Assembly (NCBI RefSeq): GCF_025140835.1
Contig: NZ_CP081153.1
Coordinates: forward strand, 2,108,001-2,172,000
Direction of reading: 5' to 3'
Origin: Aliiroseovarius sp. M344
GTDB lineage: Bacteria > Pseudomonadota > Alphaproteobacteria > Rhodobacterales > Rhodobacteraceae
DNA: 64,000 bases
Under the pieces are notes generated by a model. That model was not told the origin of the DNA. It made no database searches and worked only from the letters and a program-made list of their open reading frames with translations. The translations under genes and the position numbers were made by a program. This document shows, one piece after another, positions 45,308-54,408 of this stretch. Within the stretch, counting starts at the first letter, position 1. Every line of letters begins with the position of its first letter.

Positions 45308-46130
45308 TCACTGCAAATACACATCCGTCAGACAATAACTCTGGCGGGGTCAGACAAAGTCCGCGCGCAACGCGCCACGCCGCCAACACCTTCGGCACAT
45401 ACGCGCGTGTTTCGGCATATGGCGGCACGCCGCCATTGTCTTTGACCGCATTCTCGCCCGCATTATAGCCCGCAAGCGCAAGGATAGGGTCACCTTGGAA
45501 AAAGGTCATGAGCCAGTTCAGATAGGCCACACCGCCCTTGATATTCTGCGAGGGGTCGTTGCTGTCTTCCACACCGAAACGGGCGGCGGTATCGGGTATT
45601 AACTGCATAAGCCCCTGCGCACCCGCGTGGCTTTCCACATCTACACGCCCGCCGCTTTCCACCGATATCAAGGCCAGCACCAGCGCAGGTGACACCGGAG
45701 TGCCAATCGTCGCCTTCAGAATATCAGTGCCGTGAACCTGCGCTATGGACTGCAAATGTTGCAGTCGGGGTTGCGACATCCCCTCCTGTGTTTCCAGCAG
45801 ATCGAGCGCTACACGCACATTGGCCGGGCCGGCCTTATCCAGACGCGGCGATACAGCAGCCCAGAACCAATCCCATTCTGATGGCGCAAGTGCGGGCGCA
45901 GCGGCCGCAGCGCCGACATCCTCGACCGCCGCTGGCGCTGGTACTTTTGGCGCAAGCGCTGCCGCCTGAGCCGCGGGGTCAATCTGAATGGTGATCCGCT
46001 TGGCGCCTGCTTTCGGAACGGTCATACGCTTGAAGGTAAAGTCTGGAAAGGGCGCTGGCGTGGTGTCCGCCTGCGCCTGCCCCCCCATAACAAGGGTCAG
46101 AAATACGCTTATGATCACGAAGCGCCGCAT
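45297..46130 (-). CDS. Periplasmic lytic transglycosylase (SLT domain)
   Basis: A 277-residue protein with a signal peptide (ending GGQAQAD), an Ala/Pro-rich spacer to about residue 85, and a C-terminal SLT/GH23 domain. The catalytic glutamate is Glu158 in ALISVESGG; GAQGLMQLIPDTAARFGV, LALAGYNAGENAV and PYAETRAYV complete the fold. It would cut glycan strands to open peptidoglycan. Its divergent position beside the Flp pilin genes suggests making room for the pilus machine, although a general role is equally possible. It overlaps the downstream HAD-UbiA frame by eleven bases. Confidence 0.9.
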   Translation of the reverse strand: MRRFVIISVFLTLVMGGQAQADTTPAPFPDFTFKRMTVPKAGAKRITIQIDPAAQAAALAPKVPAPAAVEDVGAAAAAPALAPSEWDWFWAAVSPRLDKAGPANVRVALDLLETQEGMSQPRLQHLQSIAQVHGTDILKATIGTPVSPALVLALISVESGGRVDVESHAGAQGLMQLIPDTAARFGVEDSNDPSQNIKGGVAYLNWLMTFFQGDPILALAGYNAGENAVKDNGGVPPYAETRAYVPKVLAAWRVARGLCLTPPELLSDGCVFAVNGS

Positions 46131-46466
46131 TTGCGGTTCACTGCCCTGCCTCGAATTGTTTTCCTGTTTGTCGCAGATTTGGTCAACAAGGGCCAGTTTT
46201 ACCTTGTATTGTTCGCAAAATTTGCAGACACACGCGCAGTGAAGTCACGGCGTAGAAAAAATTTCATACTTTTTAATCCTTTAATTTCTGATGCTTGGCA
46301 TCAAAAAGAATTAAAAAATCGTTAAGCCAGAAAAGGTACGAAACCTGCCCAACTCTCGCCCCAATCAAAGGGCTTATTAGCTCTCATGCCAAGCAGCGCT
46401 GCGGACGGCAAGAGTTCAGGCGCCAAGGTGAAAGAAACGAAACAACACCTTTCGGAGTGACACAAA
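46131..46466. other. Divergent control region of the Tad locus
   Basis: 336 bases between the lytic transglycosylase and the first pilin gene. The centre (46250-46325) is AT-rich and carries the CtrA-type site described separately. No coding frame is credible. CGGAG about ten bases before the pilin start is the ribosome site. Confidence 0.6.
46311..46325 (+). promoter_or_regulatory. CtrA-type binding site upstream of the Flp pilins
   Basis: TTAA-N7-TTAA with exact seven-base spacing, followed by G rather than the consensus C. CtrA controls motility and tad genes in many Rhodobacterales. The site lies about 140 bases upstream of the first pilin. Confidence 0.5.
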
Positions 46467-46658
46467 ATGAAACTGTATAACCTGATCAAGACTTTCCAAG
46501 CTGACGAAGACGGCGCTGTAACTGTGGACTGGGTCGTTCTGACCGCAGCCATCGTGGGCCTCGGCATCGCAGTACTAACCTCGGTCTCAGGCGGCACCAC
46601 GTCGCTGGCCGGTAAGATTTCGTCATCGCTGTCGGCGATGTCGATCATGAGCCACTAA
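46467..46658 (+). CDS. flp: Flp-type pilin, copy 1
   Basis: A 63-residue Flp/Fap pilin. A short basic leader (MKLYNLIKTFQADEDG) is followed by GAVTVDWVVLTAAIVGLGIAVL, the processing site and hydrophobic helix. The prepilin peptidase would cut after Gly16. The usual Glu-Tyr at mature positions 5-6 is Asp-Trp, a variant I recall from roseobacters. The protein is identical to copy 2 although the genes differ at about fifteen synonymous positions. It heads the Tad cluster and is the structural subunit. Confidence 0.93.
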   Translation: MKLYNLIKTFQADEDGAVTVDWVVLTAAIVGLGIAVLTSVSGGTTSLAGKISSSLSAMSIMSH

Positions 46659-46684
46659 CTTAACTATTATTTGGAGTAACGAAA

Positions 46685-46876
46685 ATGAAACTGTATAACC
46701 TGATCAAGACTTTCCAAGCTGACGAAGACGGCGCTGTAACTGTAGACTGGGTCGTCCTTACCGCAGCTATCGTGGGCCTCGGCATCGCGGTTCTGACTTC
46801 GGTCTCGGGCGGCACAACGTCGCTGGCTGGCAAAATCTCGTCCTCGCTGTCGGCGATGTCGATCATGAGCCACTAA
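46685..46876 (+). CDS. flp: Flp-type pilin, copy 2
   Basis: A second gene for exactly the same 63-residue pilin, 26 bases downstream of the first with its own TTGGAG ribosome site. The first 60 or so bases are identical to copy 1. Further on about fifteen codons differ, all synonymously, so the protein is under strong constraint or gene conversion acts on the 5' part. A terminator follows, separating the pilins from the assembly genes and allowing high pilin expression. Confidence 0.93.
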   Translation: MKLYNLIKTFQADEDGAVTVDWVVLTAAIVGLGIAVLTSVSGGTTSLAGKISSSLSAMSIMSH

Positions 46877-46905
46877 GCAATCGCTTGATTGTTTGAAATT
46901 CGGGG

Positions 46906-46933
46906 AAACCGCGCCATTATGGCGCGGTTTTTT
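46906..46933 (+). terminator. Rho-independent terminator after the pilins
   Basis: AAACCGCGCC and GGCGCGGTTT form a perfect stem with a four-base loop, running into six T. It ends the pilin transcript 30 bases after the second stop codon. Confidence 0.9.
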
Positions 46934-47115
46934 CTTGCCGCTTATATGTGCTTTCAATTAACTTTTTGAATGCCACTGGAAATTGTTGCCGTTTCCTGTG
47001 AAATTCACCCTAAATTCACGCTTTATGCTTCAAATTGCCTCAATTCGCATTGACATATAAGTGAGGTAGGTGGTGTGTGATGCCTTTGGCGTCCCGTTGT
47101 GGGAAAGGAACTTAA

Positions 47116-47952
47116 ATGCGTTTGCTCTTCGGACTGGTTCTGATCATAGGCGTTGGCCTGGCTGGCTTTGCGGTCTATTTGGCCAAAGACTATATCGGTG
47201 CGTTTCAAACACAACTTGATGCGGAACGCGCGGCTCGTGCCAGCATTGTTCCGACCGTCGACGTTTTTGTTGTGAATAGCGAAATGCGATATGGCCAGCA
47301 GCTGACAGCAGACGATATTCGTGCAGTCAAATGGCCAGAGAACGCAATTCCAGCGGGCACCTTCTCTACAATCGAAGACATTTTCCCAGATGGCGAAAAG
47401 AAATTCCGCACTGTCCTGCGCGCGATGGAGAAGGATGAAGCCCTGCTAGAGATCAAGGTGACCAAACCTGGCGCAGACGCCGGCGTGTCTTCACGCCTTG
47501 CGGATGGCATGCGCGCATTTGCCATCAGTGTTGATGTCAGCTCGGGCGTGTCAGGCTTCCTGCGACCCGAAGACCGTATCGATATTTATTGGACCGGACG
47601 TGGTGTCGATGAACTGGGAGCGGGACAAGCGGTCACCAAACTGATCCTTGCCAACGTGCATATTATCGCGATTGACCAGATTGCAGATACAGATCGCACA
47701 GGACCAACAATCGCCCGAACAGTTACGGTTGAAGTGACACCCCGGCAGGTTGCTGCCTTGGCCCAAGCGCAGTCAAGCGGCCGGTTATCCTTGGCTTTGG
47801 TCGGCTCTCAGGATCAGTCAGTTACGTCGGCTGTAGAAGTTGACCAGGGCGAGATCATGGGCGAAGTCGTCGGGCCGCGCGAAGAGATCTGCACCGTGCG
47901 AACACGACGCGGCGGAGAGATCATCGAGACCCAAATCGCCTGCCCCGAGTGA
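47116..47952 (+). CDS. cpaB: Flp pilus assembly protein CpaB (RcpC)
   Basis: A 278-residue periplasmic assembly factor with an N-terminal membrane anchor (LLFGLVLIIGVGLAGFAVYLA), followed by a SAF domain (VNSEMRYGQQLTADDIRAVKWP) and the CpaB/RcpC C-terminal domain (AISVDVSSGVSGFLRPEDRIDIYWTG). CpaB is thought to work with the secretin CpaC, possibly at the peptidoglycan layer. It starts the assembly operon 240 bp after the pilin terminator, with GGAAAGGAAC as ribosome site. Confidence 0.93.
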   Translation: MRLLFGLVLIIGVGLAGFAVYLAKDYIGAFQTQLDAERAARASIVPTVDVFVVNSEMRYGQQLTADDIRAVKWPENAIPAGTFSTIEDIFPDGEKKFRTVLRAMEKDEALLEIKVTKPGADAGVSSRLADGMRAFAISVDVSSGVSGFLRPEDRIDIYWTGRGVDELGAGQAVTKLILANVHIIAIDQIADTDRTGPTIARTVTVEVTPRQVAALAQAQSSGRLSLALVGSQDQSVTSAVEVDQGEIMGEVVGPREEICTVRTRRGGEIIETQIACPE

Positions 47953-48168
47953 CGCCAACCGCCAACGGGGTAGGCCTTTGACCTTGGACTGTTGCGACTT
48001 ATCCACATGAAGCCGGCCGACCAAGGTATTGATTCTTGCATTTTTTCGATTTCTGACGCAGGCTGCGACACAATTGGGCGTTAATGACCCAAAGCTGGGC
48101 GAAAGACCCGGAGCAGTCAGGTGGGCTTAGCCCATATTATCGAGACGTGGTCAGAGAGGCAGGATCAC

Positions 48169-49587
48169 ATGAAAGTTGATCGTTTTATTAAGGCGGCCCT
48201 TTTGGGTCTAACGCTGGGGATCGGCGTACCGGCGGCATCATCCGCTGAAACGTTGCGCGTGATGAGCGGGTCGCCGTCAGGCGCTCTGAAGGTCCCCATG
48301 AACCGGGCAGTGGTCGTCGAAAGCGACGTCCCCTTCGCCGAGCTCTCCATTGCCAACCCCGGCATTGCAGACATTTCGACATTGTCGGATCGCACCATTT
48401 ATGTGCTGGGCAAGACACCGGGGCGCACAACGCTGACCCTTCTAGGGGCAGACGGCAAGCTGATAACCAATGTCGAGGTGCATGTCGCACCCGACATCGC
48501 AGAGTTTAAAGAGCGCCTGCGCCAGATTCTTCCCGGAGAACAGATCGAAGTGCGCACCGCCAATGACGGGATCGTGCTCTCTGGCATGGTCAGCTCGATC
48601 CAACGCCTTGATCGGGCACTTGATCTGGCGCAACGTTACGCACCGGAGCGGGTGTCGAACCTGATGACGGTCGGTGGCACACAGCAAGTGATGCTGAAAG
48701 TGCGGTTTGCCGAGATGGGACGGTCAGTCCGGAAATCGCTATCAAGCTCTCTGCAGCTTGGCGGCAATATCGGAAATCTTGATGCCAATGCCGCAACTGG
48801 GACGATGCTAAGCCCAGCAAATGCTGGGCGCGTCACCGGGGACCCCATCAACGTGGCCGCGGGGACACAGGGTGGCGTGGTGCTTGGTTTCAACGCCGGT
48901 GGTCTGAGAATGAATATTCTGCTTGAAGCCCTTGAAAGCAAGGGTGTCGTGCGGACTTTGGCCGAGCCGAACCTAACCGCCTTGTCAGGTCAAGAGGCGT
49001 CGTTCCTTGCAGGTGGCGAATACCCCCTGCCCGTGTCCAACGGCGACAACGAGATTGCCGTGACCTATAAGCCTTTCGGCGTCGAATTGACCTTCACACC
49101 AACGGTGCTTGCAGATGATGTGATCAACCTGCAACTCAAGGCTGCCGTGTCTGGGTTGGACGAATCCGTCAGCTATAATAACGGCGGTTTCTCCATCAAC
49201 GCATTCCGCCGCCGCGAAACCTCGACCACGGTCGAGATGCGCGATGGTGAAAGCTTTGCGATTGCGGGCCTGATCGAGGATGATTTCCAAGACAATATCG
49301 CGTCTGTCCCCTGGCTGGGTGATATTCCGGTTCTTGGAGCCCTGTTCCGTTCTACCGAATACCAACGGTCGCAATCTGAGCTGGTGATTATCGTTACAGC
49401 GCACCTTGTTACCCCGACACGGGGCGAGGCTTTGGCTGTGCCAACCGACAGAATCCGGCCACCCTCTGAGCAGGAACTGTTCCTGTTCGGCAATACTACC
49501 GCCAAGAACCGACCCAAATCTGGCGCCGCGGGCGAAGTGGCCCAGCAGGACTTTTCCGGGTCCTATGGCTATGTGATGGAGGACTGA
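48169..49587 (+). CDS. cpaC: Tad outer-membrane secretin CpaC (RcpA)
   Basis: A 472-residue secretin that forms the outer-membrane channel for the Flp pilus. It has a Sec signal (LLGLTLGIGVPAASSA), the N-terminal BON/Pilus_CpaA domain (ELSIANPGIADISTLSD, TLTLLGADG), and the secretin core (LRMNILLEALESKGVVRTLAEPNLTALSGQEASF; VPWLGDIPVLGALFRS; ELVIIVTAHLVTP). AGAGG precedes ATG 48169; an earlier in-frame start at 48121 would hide the signal peptide. The OmpA-type gene begins one base after the stop. Confidence 0.95.
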   Translation: MKVDRFIKAALLGLTLGIGVPAASSAETLRVMSGSPSGALKVPMNRAVVVESDVPFAELSIANPGIADISTLSDRTIYVLGKTPGRTTLTLLGADGKLITNVEVHVAPDIAEFKERLRQILPGEQIEVRTANDGIVLSGMVSSIQRLDRALDLAQRYAPERVSNLMTVGGTQQVMLKVRFAEMGRSVRKSLSSSLQLGGNIGNLDANAATGTMLSPANAGRVTGDPINVAAGTQGGVVLGFNAGGLRMNILLEALESKGVVRTLAEPNLTALSGQEASFLAGGEYPLPVSNGDNEIAVTYKPFGVELTFTPTVLADDVINLQLKAAVSGLDESVSYNNGGFSINAFRRRETSTTVEMRDGESFAIAGLIEDDFQDNIASVPWLGDIPVLGALFRSTEYQRSQSELVIIVTAHLVTPTRGEALAVPTDRIRPPSEQELFLFGNTTAKNRPKSGAAGEVAQQDFSGSYGYVMED

Positions 49588-49588
49588 G

Positions 49589-50266
49589 ATGCCCATTAAA
49601 CGTATCAAACCATTGCTCGCAGCCACCTCGGCGATTGCCATTTTGACGGCATGTTCCGGCGCCGACGTTGCATCGAAATCCTGGTTCATCGAAGCCGGTG
49701 CGCAGCTGGACGAAGGCGACTTCGCTCAGCCGACGGCCTATAACCTCGGCGTTCAGACCGGAAAGATCAATCCAGCAGTCGCGATGGCCAACCGTTTCAA
49801 CCAGGAATCGCAAGACACGGTCAATTTTGCGTTTAACAGCGCCGCCTTGGATGACAACGCACGCAGAATTCTGAGCCAGCAAGCCCATTGGATTGCCCAG
49901 TTCCCAGAATTACGCTTCCGTGTCTATGGTCACACCGATCTTGTTGGCTCCAATTCATATAACCAACGTCTCGGAATGCGCCGCGCAAATGTGGTGGTGA
50001 ATTATCTGGTCGCCAGCGGCATCAGTCGGTCGCGCCTGGAAGCGGTCGTCAGCTATGGGGAAACCCGCCCGTTGGTCGTGACGCGCGCGCCTGAAATGCG
50101 CAACCGTCGTACGGTGACAGAAGTCACCGGCTTTGTGGGTGGCCGCAAGCCGACGGTGCTGGACGGCAAATACGCCGAGGTCATTTATCGTGAGTATGTT
50201 GGCAGCGCTGTACCAATACCGATCATCTCGGCAGGCACTGCCGGTTCTGTCGGCGAGGGCCCCTGA
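49589..50266 (+). CDS. OmpA-family lipoprotein of the Tad locus
   Basis: A 225-residue lipoprotein with lipobox LTAC at about residue 20 and a C-terminal OmpA-like peptidoglycan-binding domain (NFAFNSAALDDNARRIL; RFRVYGHTDLVGSNSYNQRLGMRRANVVVNYL). It may tether the secretin to the cell wall, the role given to RcpB/CpaD-type partners in other tad loci. No separate cpaD is present. It is coupled to cpaC and followed by a strong terminator. Confidence 0.88.
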   Translation: MPIKRIKPLLAATSAIAILTACSGADVASKSWFIEAGAQLDEGDFAQPTAYNLGVQTGKINPAVAMANRFNQESQDTVNFAFNSAALDDNARRILSQQAHWIAQFPELRFRVYGHTDLVGSNSYNQRLGMRRANVVVNYLVASGISRSRLEAVVSYGETRPLVVTRAPEMRNRRTVTEVTGFVGGRKPTVLDGKYAEVIYREYVGSAVPIPIISAGTAGSVGEGP

Positions 50267-50280
50267 TCGACCCAAAACAC

Positions 50281-50309
50281 AAAAAGGCGCGGCAAGATCG
50301 CGCCTTTTT
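50281..50309 (+). terminator. Rho-independent terminator after the OmpA-type gene
   Basis: AAAAAGGCGCG and CGCGCCTTTTT form a perfect eleven-base stem with a seven-base loop. It separates the cpaB-cpaC-ompA unit from the cpaE-onward operon. Confidence 0.9.
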
Positions 50310-50680
50310 GCTGAAGCTTTGCACGGCGCGCCACAATTTCGCCGCAATCTGGGCAGAGAACCAAGAACGCTGCTGGCAAGCTCTCCTTACGAAGACCTTA
50401 CTTTATAAGCGTTTCTTTGCGGGACTCGGATGCGATATCTCGCTAAAGGTGAATACATTCGCCGTTCCTCTCTGGGAAACAGACGCGCTGTTTCACCCGG
50501 GATCGTCCCAAATGAACGAATAATTTGGCCGTTTCAGCCGCAATGTTGCCCAGATTCGCTGTCACTTCTTTGAACTATTGGGAGCAGTCCGCGTGCGATG
50601 TTCGATTTGAGCACACCTTTGTGGGCAAAGGACCGATGGCAGAACGCCTGGGAGCGGGCTCTAACTGGAGGGAATTTACG
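50310..50680. other. Intergenic region before cpaE
   Basis: About 370 bases with no credible gene. It should hold the promoter of the cpaE-cpaF-tadBCD-cpaA operon. An open frame in phase with cpaE from 50525 is considered leader, because the GGAGGG ribosome site lies just before ATG 50681. ATAAGCGTTTC near 50406 recalls the end of the dispersed palindrome, but no matching partner end is seen. Confidence 0.5.
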
Positions 50681-51952
50681 ATGAGTAGCAGTGTTGCGCT
50701 ACACGCCGACCCCGAACCGATCGTAGCTTGCACGATCGCACGGGATGTTCAGAACTTCGATCTTCTGATCGAGGATATGGAAGCCGAACTTGGTGAAGCT
50801 TGGGGCGACTTGTCGCTGGACGACGCTCTAGCGTTCTTCGCCCAGCCGGACGCCGACGCGCTTGAGTTTGTCGCGATTGCAATGGACGATCAGGATGAAA
50901 CCGATCTTTCAAAGGTGGCCGGAGTCATCCGTGCAGCCGTCGAGAAGGGTATCAAGGTCATCGTGATCGCGGAAGAAGTTAGCCCGATTGCGCTGCACCA
51001 ACTTCTGAAAATGGGCGCCGAAGAATTCGTCCCCTACCCCCTTCCCGAAGGCGCCTTGCGCGACGCGATCGATCGCATGCGCGCGCCTGAGCCGGAAGCG
51101 CCTGTTCAACCCGCAGCGAATGCGCAGCCAACCCCGGTAAAAGCCGACGGCGACCGCGAAGCGGTCATCCTTGCCATCCACCCTATGGCCGGCGGCACTG
51201 GTGCCACCACATTTGCGGTGAACTTGGCTTGGGAGCTTAGCCAGATGGACCGGGCCAAGAAGAAAAAAGAGACCAAGACCCCACCACGCGTGTGTCTGCT
51301 GGATTTTGGCCTTCAGTTTGGCTCTGTCGCCACCTATTTGGATCTGCCGCGCCGCGACGTCGTTTATGAACTTCTGTCCGACACCGAAGTCATGGATCAC
51401 GAGATTTTCGCACAAGCCTTGGTGACATACGAGGACGACCTGCATGTCTTGACAGCTCCGCCCGACATGTTGCCGTTGGACATGCTGAATTCGGAAGATA
51501 TTAGTCGCATTGTCGAAATGGCACGCCGTAACTTTGACTATGTGGTCATCGACATGCCGAATACAGTTGTGCAGTGGACGGAAACCGTTCTTCACGCTGC
51601 GCATGTGTACTTTGCCACGCTCGAACTTGACCTGCGTTCAGCCCAAAATGCGCTGCGGATGATTAAAGCGCTGAAATCAGAAGAGCTGCCAGTCGAAAAA
51701 CTGCGCTATGTGCTGAACCGCGCCCCAAAATTCACCGATATGTCGGGGAAATCTCGGGCAAAACGTCTTGCCGAAAGCCTTGATATTTCGATTGAACTGC
51801 ACCTGCCAGATGGCGGCAAACCGGTCACTCAAGCTTGTGATCACGGCATGCCCCTATTCAGCGCAGCCGCAAAGAACCCGTTGCGTAAAGAAATCCACAA
51901 ACTGGCGAAATCTGTTCATGACCTGAATCAGGCCGAAGCCACAGCTAATTGA
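50681..51952 (+). CDS. cpaE: Tad pilus localisation ATPase-like protein CpaE (TadZ)
   Basis: A 423-residue protein with an N-terminal receiver-like domain (residues about 10-140) and a C-terminal MinD/ParA-type domain. Walker A is MAGGTGATTFAVNLA, lacking the usual lysines, as in many CpaE/TadZ proteins that serve as polar positioning factors. Walker-B-like VVIDMPN and CLLDFGLQFGSVATYLDL (ParA switch region) are present. GGAGGG supports ATG 50681. It starts the second assembly operon. Confidence 0.93.
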   Translation: MSSSVALHADPEPIVACTIARDVQNFDLLIEDMEAELGEAWGDLSLDDALAFFAQPDADALEFVAIAMDDQDETDLSKVAGVIRAAVEKGIKVIVIAEEVSPIALHQLLKMGAEEFVPYPLPEGALRDAIDRMRAPEPEAPVQPAANAQPTPVKADGDREAVILAIHPMAGGTGATTFAVNLAWELSQMDRAKKKKETKTPPRVCLLDFGLQFGSVATYLDLPRRDVVYELLSDTEVMDHEIFAQALVTYEDDLHVLTAPPDMLPLDMLNSEDISRIVEMARRNFDYVVIDMPNTVVQWTETVLHAAHVYFATLELDLRSAQNALRMIKALKSEELPVEKLRYVLNRAPKFTDMSGKSRAKRLAESLDISIELHLPDGGKPVTQACDHGMPLFSAAAKNPLRKEIHKLAKSVHDLNQAEATAN

Positions 51953-51965
51953 CCCCGGAGGCGCC

Positions 51966-53423
51966 ATGTTTTCCCGCTATAGTAAGACAGCAAAAACTGC
52001 GAAAGCAGCGCCTGAGCTGAAAACCGTTGAGGGTGGCAAGGGCGCTGCCCCTGCCCCCAAGGCCGCGCAGCCTGCTGCACCCGCACCTTCGTCCCTTAGA
52101 CAGTCCAACGTGCAAGAAGCCCGCGCGCCGCAGTCCGATAAAGATCGCAAGCGCAAGGAACGTCTGGCTGAAATCAAGACCGAGCTGCACAAAGAGCTTC
52201 TGGACAACCTTAATCTTGGCGCGTTGGAAAGCGCGGCAGAGAAAGATCTTCGCGCGGAAATAACTGATATTACATCAGAATTTCTAAGCACACGCGATGT
52301 TGTCCTGACCCGGGATGAACGCCTTCTGCTCAACCAGGAACTCTATGACGAAGTGAAGGGGCTTGGCCCGCTTGAGCCGCTTTTGAAAGATGAAACGGTC
52401 AACGATATTCTCGTCAACGGTCCGCAGCAGGTATTCGTTGAACGCGCAGGAAAGCTTCAACTGACCGATGTGACCTTCAAAGACGAACGTCACCTTCTGC
52501 GGATTATTGACAAGATCGTGTCGGCTGTTGGTCGTCGAGTCGACGAGTCCAACCCGCATGTTGACGCCCGTTTGGCCGATGGCTCGCGTTTCAACGCGAT
52601 GGTTCCACCAATTGCGGTCGATGGCTCGTTGGTATCAATTCGTAAATTCAAAAAAGACAAGCTCGGCATTGACGAACTAGTCAGCTTTGGCGCTTTCTCG
52701 GAAGAGATGGCCGCCTTTTTGCAAGCCGCTGTGGCGACACGATTAAACGTGATCGTTTCGGGCGGGACCGGTTCTGGTAAAACCACCTCGCTGAATGCTT
52801 TGTCATCTTTCATCGACAACTCTGAACGCATCCTGACGATCGAGGATACGGCGGAACTTCAACTCCAACAGACCCATGTAGGCCGGATGGAAAGCCGCCC
52901 GGCCAACGTCGAAGGCAAGGGTGCTGTGTCCCAACGGGACTGTCTGAAGAACGCCCTTCGGATGCGTCCTGATCGCATCATCGTTGGTGAGACGCGCGGT
53001 GAAGAAGTTATCGACATGCTACAGGCCATGAACACCGGCCATGATGGATCGATGACGACAATCCACGCCAACTCGGCCCGTGATGCCGTATCGCGTCTGG
53101 AAAACATGATCGCTATGGCCGGGATCGAAATGCCGATCAAAGCCGTACGCAGTCAGATCGCATCAGCTGTGAACCTGATCGTGCAGGCCAGCCGCCTTCA
53201 GGATGGCTCGCGCCGCATGGTGTCGATCACCGAAATCACCGGTATGGAAGGCGATGTCATTTCGATGCAGGAAGTGTTCCGCTACGAGCGACTGGGTCTG
53301 GCGCCTGATGGCAAGATCATCGGACGTTTCAATGCCACAGGCGTGCGGTCGCACTATTCCGACCGATTCCGCCAGTGGGGCTATGACCTGCCCGCATCCA
53401 TCTATGAGCCCTGGAGCGACTGA
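51966..53423 (+). CDS. cpaF: Tad secretion ATPase CpaF (TadA)
   Basis: A 485-residue type II/IV secretion ATPase that powers Flp pilus assembly. A disordered Lys/Ala-rich N-terminus (to about residue 75) is followed by the N-domain and the ATPase core: Walker [17 protein letters not shown] near residue 265, the Asp box ([11 protein letters not shown]), Walker B-like ([16 protein letters not shown]), and the His box ([16 protein letters not shown]). It precedes tadB by two bases. The ribosome site is GGAGG. Confidence 0.97.
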   Translation: MFSRYSKTAKTAKAAPELKTVEGGKGAAPAPKAAQPAAPAPSSLRQSNVQEARAPQSDKDRKRKERLAEIKTELHKELLDNLNLGALESAAEKDLRAEITDITSEFLSTRDVVLTRDERLLLNQELYDEVKGLGPLEPLLKDETVNDILVNGPQQVFVERAGKLQLTDVTFKDERHLLRIIDKIVSAVGRRVDESNPHVDARLADGSRFNAMVPPIAVDGSLVSIRKFKKDKLGIDELVSFGAFSEEMAAFLQAAVATRLNVIVSGGTGSGKTTSLNALSSFIDNSERILTIEDTAELQLQQTHVGRMESRPANVEGKGAVSQRDCLKNALRMRPDRIIVGETRGEEVIDMLQAMNTGHDGSMTTIHANSARDAVSRLENMIAMAGIEMPIKAVRSQIASAVNLIVQASRLQDGSRRMVSITEITGMEGDVISMQEVFRYERLGLAPDGKIIGRFNATGVRSHYSDRFRQWGYDLPASIYEPWSD

Positions 53424-53425
53424 CC

Positions 53426-54394
53426 ATGACCATTTCTATCGAGCCCATTCTGTATGGTCTGATCTTTTTGGCCGTGTTGCTGTTGGTTGAAGGCATTTAT
53501 CTGACCGTCTTTGGTAAATCCATCAGCCTGAACAACCGTATCAATCGCCGCCTTGATATGCTGGAAAAAGGTGCCGCGCGCGAAGAGGTTCTTGAAAAAC
53601 TTCGCAAGGAGATGGGCCAACACGTCAGGGCGCAGGGTATTCCTTTCTATTCCCTGCTGGCCACCAAGGCCCAAAAGGCGGCTATCGCCTTCACGCCTGC
53701 TCAGCTCGTAATGATCATGGTGTTCTTGTCGATTTTTGCGTTCGTCGGGCTGGGCGTGGCTACCGCCGCATCGCTGCCTGTACGCGCTGGCCTTGCCATC
53801 GTGATGGGCGTTGGTGGGGTCTATATCTGGGTCAACAACAAAGCCAAAAAACGCACCTCTATGATCGAAGAGCAATTGCCCGATGCTGTCGAACTGATGG
53901 TTCGCAGCTTGCGGGTGGGGCACCCTTTTTCGTCTGCCGTGCAAATTGTTGCGAAAGAGGTGCCCGATCCACTTGGCACCGAAATGGGCTTGATTGCTGA
54001 CGAAAGCGCTTATGGTCGCGACGTCGGTGAAGCATTGGCGACAATGGCCGAGCGTCTGGACAATCAAGATATGCGGTTTCTGGCTGTTGCAGTTATCATC
54101 CAACAAACGTCAGGCGGCAATCTGGCCGAAATCCTTGATGGCCTTGCCAAGGTGATCCGGTCACGTTTCAAACTGTTCCGCCGCGTCCGTGCGATCACCG
54201 CCGAGGCTAAATGGTCCGGTAACTTCCTGTCTGGCTTCCCGCTTCTGGCGCTTGTGATGATCAACTTGATCCAGCCAAACTATTATGACGAGGTGCGTGA
54301 CACGCCCTACTTCATCCCAGCATGCCTGATTGTTGCTGGCTTCCTTGTGGCGAACGTTGTCGTCATGCGGATGCTGGTCAATATCAAGGTCTGA
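53426..54394 (+). CDS. tadB: Tad inner-membrane platform protein TadB
   Basis: A 322-residue type II secretion F-domain membrane protein. It has N-terminal helices (LYGLIFLAVLLLVEGIYLTVF), a cytoplasmic region, paired helices around residue 95-130, and the GspF/TadB domain (LPDAVELMVRSLRVGHPFSSAV; FLAVAVIIQQTSGGNLAEILDGL). With TadC it forms the inner-membrane base on which CpaF acts. It starts two bases after cpaF ends. Confidence 0.94.
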   Translation: MTISIEPILYGLIFLAVLLLVEGIYLTVFGKSISLNNRINRRLDMLEKGAAREEVLEKLRKEMGQHVRAQGIPFYSLLATKAQKAAIAFTPAQLVMIMVFLSIFAFVGLGVATAASLPVRAGLAIVMGVGGVYIWVNNKAKKRTSMIEEQLPDAVELMVRSLRVGHPFSSAVQIVAKEVPDPLGTEMGLIADESAYGRDVGEALATMAERLDNQDMRFLAVAVIIQQTSGGNLAEILDGLAKVIRSRFKLFRRVRAITAEAKWSGNFLSGFPLLALVMINLIQPNYYDEVRDTPYFIPACLIVAGFLVANVVVMRMLVNIKV

Positions 54395-54408
54395 CAGAGG
54401 TATTCTCG

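Noticed and set aside
46278..46293. A second CtrA-like pair (TTAATCCTTTAA) in the pilin control region
   Set aside because: The spacing is four bases, not seven, so it does not fit the CtrA consensus.
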